A DNA stretch of 21,115 nt, from contig DGOW01000046.1 of the NCBI GenBank assembly GCA_002390225.1, positions 1-21,115 on the forward strand. Direction: 5' to 3'. The notes beneath the pieces were generated by a model. The model had not been told where the DNA came from. It saw only the letters and a program-made list of their open reading frames with translations, and searched no databases. The stretch's first letter is position 1. Every line of letters begins with the position of its first letter. This document shows, one piece after another, positions 15,803 to 21,115 of the stretch. The stretch comes from Gemmatimonadales bacterium UBA4456. GTDB lineage: Bacteria > Gemmatimonadota > Gemmatimonadetes > Longimicrobiales > Gaopeijiaceae. A program made the translations under genes and the position numbers.

Positions 15803-17275
15803 TCAGTCGGCAGCCGGCTGCGTGCCTCCATCCCGGACGGCCGCTGCAATACGCTTGTTCAGCAGGAGCAGGACAACGAGCACGATCGCGAACTGGATGA
15901 CCACCGACCCCACGTTGTACGGGCTGAAAAGCGTCCATGTCGCCTGGAAGTCGTCACCGCGCGCGCTGTACAGGAACCAGATCGCGAGGAAGACTGCTTC
16001 GAAGGCCACGAGGCGCATCGCCCAGTCCCACCACGGGCCAATGTGGATATCCGAGCCAGCCTGGTTGATGAAGTTCTCGCGGAACTTCGTCACACCGTAC
16101 TTCAGGACTGCGAAGGCGAAGAAGAAGCCCGAGACCATCAGCGCCACGCCCCACACCCAGTCCTGGTTCTGGAAGAACTCCAGCTTGAGCGCGCTGGGGA
16201 TTCCGAAAAGGAGTCCGCCGGCGCCAACCATCATGATCGCCTCACCACGCTCGACGCCTAGGTCCATGAGGAGGCGAGATGCCATCTCGATCATTGCGAC
16301 CAGGCTCGTCCACGCCGCAAACACCAGCGCCAGAAAGAAGAGCGCCTGGAAAAACCGCCCGCCGGGTATTTGCTGGAAGAGCTGCGGCACCCAGATGAAG
16401 GTCAGGCCTTCATTGCCGGACGTCGCCAGCATCGCCTCGGCCTCAGCCACCGGCATGACGGAGAACACGGTGCACAGGACCATGATCCCCGCCAGTAGTG
16501 ACATCGAATTATTGCCGAAGCCAATCACGAAGGCGTTAAGCGCCGTGTCCTCGTTCGCTCTCATGTAGATCGCGTAGGTCAGCACGAGACCCCAACCGGC
16601 CCCGGTATCCCAGGCGTTCTGCGTAAGTGCTTCGATCCAGATGCTGTAGTTGGTCAGTTCGGACCACTCGGGTGTGAAGAGGAACGCAAGCCCGTTCGTC
16701 GCACCCGGAAGTGTCAACGCCCGCACCGCGAGCACCACCACGAGGGCGATGAGGCTGGGGATGAGGATTTTCGCCGCGGTCTCGATGCCCTTCACGCCCT
16801 TGGAGACGACGAAGAGGGCCATACCCATCGCAACCGCATGGGTCAGCAGCGCACCCGGGGTCGAGTGGAACGACTCCCAGAACGCGTCGGGGGCGGCACC
16901 CGGTGTCGGCACGTCGCCCATCACCGTTCCGACGAAGAAGCGGATCGTCCACCCCATGACGACCGAGTAGTAGAACATGATCGCCGTCGCCACGAACGCG
17001 ATCCACGCCCCCATCCAGGCGAACGCGGGTCCGAGCGTCTTCACAAACGAGCCGATCGCACCCTGGCGGGTCGCCTTGCCCATTCCGAACTCGAGGATCA
17101 GGAGCGGGATCGACCACACCAGCAGGAAGACCACCCATGCGACAAGGAACGAGCCCCCGCCGTTGTTCGCCGCAATTCGGGGGAAGCGCCAGATATTTCC
17201 GGTTCCGACCGCCATGCCGAGCATGGCCAGGAGCATGCCCCAACGTGAGCTGAAGACTTCGGACTTCGACGACAC
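15803..17275 (-). CDS. Sodium-dependent transporter of the NSS (neurotransmitter:sodium symporter) family
   Basis: NSS proteins import amino acids or related amines driven by sodium through the LeuT fold. The 490-residue product has the family signature in helix 1, MAVGTGNIWRFPRIAANNGG, where the unwound GNIWRFP segment contacts substrate and sodium. Further signs are LEFGMGKATRQG in helix 2, NAWDTGAGWGLVLTYAIYM around helix 6, and about eleven to twelve hydrophobic segments in total. It ends with a short polar tail. The start is GTG at 17275 with CGGAG eight bases upstream. A MetS-like small subunit gene lies about 6 kb downstream (9546-9662). If it is the partner, methionine, alanine or similar amino acids are likely substrates, but this is an inference. 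The metallopeptidase gene follows after 12 bases. Confidence 0.95.
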   Translation of the reverse strand: MSSKSEVFSSRWGMLLAMLGMAVGTGNIWRFPRIAANNGGGSFLVAWVVFLLVWSIPLLILEFGMGKATRQGAIGSFVKTLGPAFAWMGAWIAFVATAIMFYYSVVMGWTIRFFVGTVMGDVPTPGAAPDAFWESFHSTPGALLTHAVAMGMALFVVSKGVKGIETAAKILIPSLIALVVVLAVRALTLPGATNGLAFLFTPEWSELTNYSIWIEALTQNAWDTGAGWGLVLTYAIYMRANEDTALNAFVIGFGNNSMSLLAGIMVLCTVFSVMPVAEAEAMLATSGNEGLTFIWVPQLFQQIPGGRFFQALFFLALVFAAWTSLVAMIEMASRLLMDLGVERGEAIMMVGAGGLLFGIPSALKLEFFQNQDWVWGVALMVSGFFFAFAVLKYGVTKFRENFINQAGSDIHIGPWWDWAMRLVAFEAVFLAIWFLYSARGDDFQATWTLFSPYNVGSVVIQFAIVLVVLLLLNKRIAAAVRDGGTQPAAD

Positions 17276-17306
17276 TGACGTGCTCCGGACGGACGGTGGA
17301 AGACAG

Positions 17307-17327
17307 CCCGGGTGGGATCCTCCCGGG
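17307..17327 (-). promoter_or_regulatory. GC-rich hairpin in the symporter leader
   Basis: Two copies of CCCGGG flank a nine-base spacer; as each copy is self-complementary they pair as a 6-bp stem in the presumed 5' leader, ending about 32 bases before the GTG start. It leaves the CGGAG ribosome-binding site free. It may only reflect high GC content. Confidence 0.2.
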
Positions 17328-17339
17328 GGGGTTGCGACC

Positions 17340-17357
17340 CGTCATCCTAGTATGACG
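17340..17357. promoter_or_regulatory. Inverted repeat before the symporter gene (candidate operator)
   Basis: cgtcat and atgacg form a perfect 6-bp inverted repeat with a six-base centre, 65 bases before the symporter start and 12 bases downstream of a TATACT box. The inner half-site TGACG also occurs in the repeat before the TolB-like gene (19788-19812), so one regulator could recognise both. This is an inference from two sites. Confidence 0.3.
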
Positions 17358-17369
17358 ACCGCGGTGGGG

Positions 17370-17375
17370 AGTATA
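17370..17375 (-). promoter_or_regulatory. Candidate -10 box for the symporter operon
   Basis: TATACT on the minus strand matches the sigma-70 -10 consensus in five of six positions, inside the 140-base spacer before the symporter. No good -35 lies at the normal 16-19 bases; TTGCAG is 23 bases upstream. The same TATACTC string precedes the TolB-like gene at 19822-19827. Confidence 0.35.
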
Positions 17376-17380
17376 GGAAG

Positions 17381-17394
17381 CGCCGCAGGCGGCG
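17381..17394 (-). terminator. Hairpin after the TolB-like/TPR gene (weak terminator candidate)
   Basis: CGCCGC and GCGGCG form a perfect 6-bp stem with a two-base loop 21 bases after the stop codon of the TolB-like gene. CTTCCTATACT follows instead of a T-run, so it is not a textbook intrinsic terminator. It sits between the two transcription units and could still mark the boundary. Confidence 0.3.
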
Positions 17395-17415
17395 GCCACT
17401 GCAACCGGATGGTCG

Positions 17416-19767
17416 TCAGTCGCGCGGGGCCACCCTTCGGGCTGCCTCGGGAACGCGGGTCCGGATCGAGTCGTCAGCAGCCGTAAACCTTGGGTCGGCC
17501 GGTCCGCGCGGACTCAGATACCACGCAGACAGGTAACGGGCGGCATCCATGTCTCCCGCCTCTGCCGCGAGACGCGCACCCTCGCGCGTGATCGTGGAGA
17601 GCGCGAACTGGAATGGAATACTGAACCTCCGGTAAGCCGCGACGCGCGCCGCCCCAGGGAGGTCCCCCCGGCGCTCGAGCATCCAAGCTGCCTCAAGGGT
17701 GGCCCAGCCGATCACCGCCTCCGTCGGGCCCTGATCGAGAGCGTCTACGAGTTGATCGAGCAAGGCAGGGGCTTCCGGCGCCCCTGAACGCTCCGCAGCT
17801 GCGGCCCTCAGCACCATCGCGCACAGCGCGTTCGCCCCGTGGCGAGGGTCCGCATCGTCGGCGCCCAGGTCCAACCGATCGGCGACGTTTCCGGCGAACC
17901 CGACGTCACCCTCTCGAAGCCGCCACAACGACAGAATGCAGGCATCCCGTCCGCCCGCTCCCCACAGCAGCGGCCCCGTCCGCGGGAGGGCTTGAGCCAG
18001 GTCCTCCGCCGCGGCAACCGCCGATTCCGCGACTCCGTCCCAGTACAACGCAGCCTCGATCCATGCCCGCGGGCGCGGCCCGTACACCTGCTCAATGAGC
18101 CGTAACTGATCGTCGGCCTCAGCCGCTCGACCCGAGCTGCGCAGGTAGCTATACCGGATCTCCAGCGATTGCTGGCGGTCTGCTTCTGCGACGGCGGCGA
18201 ACTCCAATCGGTCGAGCGCACGGTCGACGAGTTCTACGGGGATCTCGGCTCCGGGAATTTCCGCCCCGAACGCGACCATGCCCACCTGGTCAAACCGAAG
18301 AGTATCCAGCCTCGACTCCAGCCACACCCGCTGCTCCAGGTCGTCCAGTGCGTACGCCATGATCGCACGAGGGAGCATCGTGCCCTCACTTTCTCCGAGG
18401 CGCATAAGGAGATCCTGACCGACCTCGGCCGCCTGGACCCGGTCACCGAAGAAGCCATCGATGTAGAGGAGATGCTCACGGGCAACTTCCAGACCTGGGT
18501 CGATCTCGAGCGCTCGCCGAAACGCCTCACCCGAGCGCGCCACCCAGTCTGCCTCGCCGACCCGCTGCGATGCGTGGAAGAGGTAGTCGCCAAGGAGGTA
18601 CCAGGCTTCAGCTTTGTCCGGCACGCGCCCTACGAGATCACGCAGGACACGAACTCGCTCTACGGCACTCCTTCTGCCCCCTCCCAACCAGGCGATCGCA
18701 TACTCACGTTCACGCGGCGGAAGGCGATCCGCATGAAGGCGCAAGAGCCTGTCCGCTCGCGCCAGAAGCCCGAATCGATCCGCGTCGAAGCCCATCATCA
18801 CGGCCTCGCGTGCGCCCAGCGCAGCCAGCGCGAAGGTGCTGTCGATGTCGAGCGCCCGAGAGAACGACGTCCGCGCTTCCGTATACGCATTTTTTCGGTA
18901 CGCGCGGCGCCCGTCGAGGTACTCCTCAAGCGCCGTGAGTGGCACATCATCCAGCACATCGATCTGACCACGCTCGATCCCGGCCTCCATGGAAAGGATC
19001 TGGGCCGACATCTGAGACACGACATCGCGCAGGGCGTCCGCAGAGCCATCGACCGATGCGTCGCCGATCACCTCCCCACCGGGAACACGCAAGAGCCGGG
19101 CGTTGAGTGCGAAACCCTCCCCCGAACCGACCACCGAGCCGACGAGTACGCGCCCAGCCCCCAGTCGACGGGCCAGTTCGACCGCCTCCCCCTCGCTGAG
19201 ATCGACCGTCTCATCCTCGACGTATCCCTTCCACGCGCTGACCATTGCCCCGCTGTCCACAATCCGTGGAGATCGTGAAAAGATGGGCGCCAGCAGATCG
19301 ATCACACCCTCCCTCAGGATGGTGACCCGCTGATCCGTCGAGGACACACGGAAGGGGACCACCGCAATCAACTCCGCTTCCAACGCCTCGGCCCCGACGG
19401 GCTCGGGCCCTCCACGCACCTGCCATCCACCGAACGCGACCGCCACCACCGCAGCAACGGCGACTACGACCGGTCCCGTGCGGCGACCGACCCGTCCCGA
19501 CGCCACCTCCTTGCCCTCCGGCGCCTCCCCGGCGTCCCGCCGCACACCCTCCGGCGTCACATCGAACGCCCAAGCCAGGCCCACGGCGACGGGAAAGCCG
19601 GCGAGACCCAGAATCAGCAGGAAGCGGTAGGACCAGTCCGGCAGGCCGAGCGGCGTGAGCGTCAGATCGGCCACCTGCAGGACCATGAAGAGCGCTGCCG
19701 CGTACGCGAGCGCGACCCGCACGACGCGACGGCGCTTCAGCTCGGACCAGATGTCGTCAGGCTTCAT
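17416..19767 (-). CDS. Membrane-anchored TolB-like/TPR protein
   Basis: The 783-residue product opens with a positively charged MKPDDIWSELKRRRVVRVA followed by two hydrophobic segments (about 17-37 and 46-68) and a third at about 98-115. Residues 130-260 form a TolB/FlgO-like alpha/beta domain: LIAVVPFR, LREGVIDLLAPIFSRSPRIVDS, LARRLGAGRVLVGSVVGSGEGFALNARLLRV. From about 275 the protein is a run of amphipathic helical pairs typical of TPRs, for example YTEARTSFSRALDIDSTFALAALGA. Proteins of this plan, some fused to a kinase, cyclase or DNA-binding domain, are common in Gemmatimonadota and Acidobacteriota. No such effector domain is visible here, so a scaffold or sensor role is inferred. The ATG at 19767 was chosen because upstream sequence overlaps ytoQ and encodes no plausible protein. 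An inverted repeat lies in its leader. Confidence 0.85.
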   Translation of the reverse strand: MKPDDIWSELKRRRVVRVALAYAAALFMVLQVADLTLTPLGLPDWSYRFLLILGLAGFPVAVGLAWAFDVTPEGVRRDAGEAPEGKEVASGRVGRRTGPVVVAVAAVVAVAFGGWQVRGGPEPVGAEALEAELIAVVPFRVSSTDQRVTILREGVIDLLAPIFSRSPRIVDSGAMVSAWKGYVEDETVDLSEGEAVELARRLGAGRVLVGSVVGSGEGFALNARLLRVPGGEVIGDASVDGSADALRDVVSQMSAQILSMEAGIERGQIDVLDDVPLTALEEYLDGRRAYRKNAYTEARTSFSRALDIDSTFALAALGAREAVMMGFDADRFGLLARADRLLRLHADRLPPREREYAIAWLGGGRRSAVERVRVLRDLVGRVPDKAEAWYLLGDYLFHASQRVGEADWVARSGEAFRRALEIDPGLEVAREHLLYIDGFFGDRVQAAEVGQDLLMRLGESEGTMLPRAIMAYALDDLEQRVWLESRLDTLRFDQVGMVAFGAEIPGAEIPVELVDRALDRLEFAAVAEADRQQSLEIRYSYLRSSGRAAEADDQLRLIEQVYGPRPRAWIEAALYWDGVAESAVAAAEDLAQALPRTGPLLWGAGGRDACILSLWRLREGDVGFAGNVADRLDLGADDADPRHGANALCAMVLRAAAAERSGAPEAPALLDQLVDALDQGPTEAVIGWATLEAAWMLERRGDLPGAARVAAYRRFSIPFQFALSTITREGARLAAEAGDMDAARYLSAWYLSPRGPADPRFTAADDSIRTRVPEAARRVAPRD

Positions 19768-19787
19768 GGCGGCCAAGGTGCAACAAG

Positions 19788-19812
19788 GGTGACTGACGTG
19801 GCAAGCGTCACC
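19788..19812. promoter_or_regulatory. Inverted repeat before the TolB-like/TPR gene (candidate operator)
   Basis: ggtgac and gtcacc form a 6-bp inverted repeat 13 bases apart. An alternative inner pairing, tgacg with cgtca across seven bases on the minus strand, uses the same segment. It begins nine bases after a TATACT box, so it would overlap the start of the transcript and could act as an operator or a leader hairpin. Confidence 0.35.
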
Positions 19813-19821
19813 GTCGTCCCG

Positions 19822-19827
19822 AGTATA
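19822..19827 (-). promoter_or_regulatory. Candidate -10 box for the TolB-like/TPR gene
   Basis: TATACT on the minus strand lies just after the ytoQ stop codon, 54 bases before the TolB-like start. Five of six positions match the -10 consensus. The hexamer 17 bases upstream (GCGTAC, inside ytoQ) is a poor -35, so the promoter is tentative. Confidence 0.35.
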
Positions 19828-19832
19828 GCCTT

Positions 19833-20276
19833 CTACTCGAAGATGTACGCCACCGCCTGAGCGGCCTGCTCCAACGTTTCGACCGTCAACGTGGCTAGGG
19901 CATCCATCTCCTTGAGCGCGTGCACGTGCTCGCCAGCGCGCACCAGGATCAAGGGCAAGCCGTTCGCTACTGCGGCCCCGGCGTCGGACGCCGTGTTCCA
20001 CTGCTTGTACTTCGGCCCAAAGTACGCCAAGCACAGGTCAGCGCGCTGCATGAGAACCCGGGTGCGCAGTGTGTTCACCCTCGCACCCATGAGGTCCCGG
20101 TACATGGGGCCCGGCTGCTCGCCCAGGATGTCCTCACCCACGGAGTCAGAGCGATCGTGGGCTTCCTGCGGCCCCACGATATGAGCCTCGACACCGAGCT
20201 TCTCGAGATGCGCCCGCAGCTGGTCTCGCCATTCAGAGTGAATCTCACCCGCGGCGTATATCACGATGTCGTCCAT
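19833..20276 (-). CDS. ytoQ: YtoQ family protein
   Basis: The 147-residue product closely follows the Bacillus YtoQ pattern along its whole length: IVIYAAGEIHSEWRDQL at the N-terminus, VGPQEAHDRSDSVGEDILG, RTRVLMQRADLCLAYFGPKYKQWNTASDAG, GLPLILVR, and TVETLEQAAQAVAYIFE at the end. Family length is about 148 residues. The alpha/beta layout resembles nucleoside 2-deoxyribosyltransferase-like folds, but the biochemical role of YtoQ is not established as far as I know. The ATG at 20276 has a strong GGGAGG ribosome-binding site six to seven bases upstream; the in-frame codon at 20297 lies over the end of glyQS and is not needed. It starts 17 bases after the glycyl-tRNA synthetase stop, so the two are probably co-transcribed. 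Confidence 0.93.
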   Translation of the reverse strand: MDDIVIYAAGEIHSEWRDQLRAHLEKLGVEAHIVGPQEAHDRSDSVGEDILGEQPGPMYRDLMGARVNTLRTRVLMQRADLCLAYFGPKYKQWNTASDAGAAVANGLPLILVRAGEHVHALKEMDALATLTVETLEQAAQAVAYIFE

Positions 20277-20293
20277 CGGAGACCTCCCGGGGC

Positions 20294-21115
<822 letters not shown>

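Noticed and set aside
16536..17399. Minus-strand frame of 287 codons overlapping the symporter in another frame
   Set aside because: It covers the start of the NSS gene, which has the GNIWRFP signature. The alternative product is Arg/Gly-rich and lacks membrane segments.
18889..18899. Short T-run that might mark a plus-strand terminator
   Set aside because: It is inside the coding part of the TolB-like/TPR gene (Lys-Asn codons on the minus strand), with no matching hairpin and no plus-strand gene ahead of it.
18169..19278. Plus-strand open frame of 369 codons opposite the TolB-like/TPR gene
   Set aside because: The composition is Arg/His/Pro-rich with no domain, and the opposite strand has membrane segments, a TolB-like domain and TPR helices. 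Treated as a shadow.
19768..20034. N-terminal extension of the TolB-like/TPR protein
   Set aside because: It would overlap the ytoQ gene and encodes Arg/Gly-rich sequence with no family resemblance; the MKPDDIWSELKRR start fits the family.

Overview
This is a GC-rich bacterial chromosomal window (roughly 60-65% GC by eye) in which every convincing gene lies on the minus strand, so transcription runs from high to low coordinates. I found no rRNA, tRNA, CRISPR array, transposase, integrase or phage gene. The content is mostly housekeeping plus secreted and membrane proteins. A TolB-like/TPR membrane protein with a 'WSELKRR' N-terminus and a large M6 protease ending in a D-rich, G-N-rich dockerin-like tail suggest Gemmatimonadota or a relative. 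This is inferred from gene style, not from a phylogenetic marker.

In transcription order from the right edge: the C-terminal part of dimeric glycyl-tRNA synthetase (20294-21115, cut by the window), a YtoQ-family protein (19833-20276), and a membrane-anchored TolB-like/TPR protein (17416-19767) behind an inverted repeat. A spacer with several inverted repeats follows. Then comes a tight group: an NSS-family sodium:solute symporter (15803-17275), a zincin-type metallopeptidase with an extra C-terminal region (15056-15790), an unrecognised 261-aa protein (14262-15047), endonuclease III (13572-14222) and an HD-domain hydrolase (12912-13481).

Next are a secreted M6 metalloprotease (10250-12760) overlapped by four bases by a small lipoprotein (9864-10253). 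A 38-residue single-helix protein (9546-9662) follows; it resembles the small subunit of NSS methionine/alanine importers and lies about 6 kb from the symporter. The remaining block is compact: carB (6264-9506), a class II histone-deacetylase-like amidohydrolase (5265-6245), a methyltransferase (4202-5221), an M24 aminopeptidase-like protein (3003-4196) and priA (505-3006). The priA TTG start overlaps the M24 stop codon. At the left edge is the N-terminal part of an unrecognised protein (1-325).

The functions are pyrimidine/arginine precursor synthesis (CarB), replication restart and base-excision repair (PriA, Nth), translation (GlyQS), amino-acid uptake and peptide turnover (symporter, small subunit, M24 and zincin peptidases), and extracellular proteolysis (M6 protease with lipoprotein). 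I see no defence system or mobile island. The least ordinary points are the protease/lipoprotein cassette with its dockerin-like tail, the separated transporter small subunit, and the inverted repeats before the TolB-like and symporter genes. No gene-free stretch exceeds about 200 bases.
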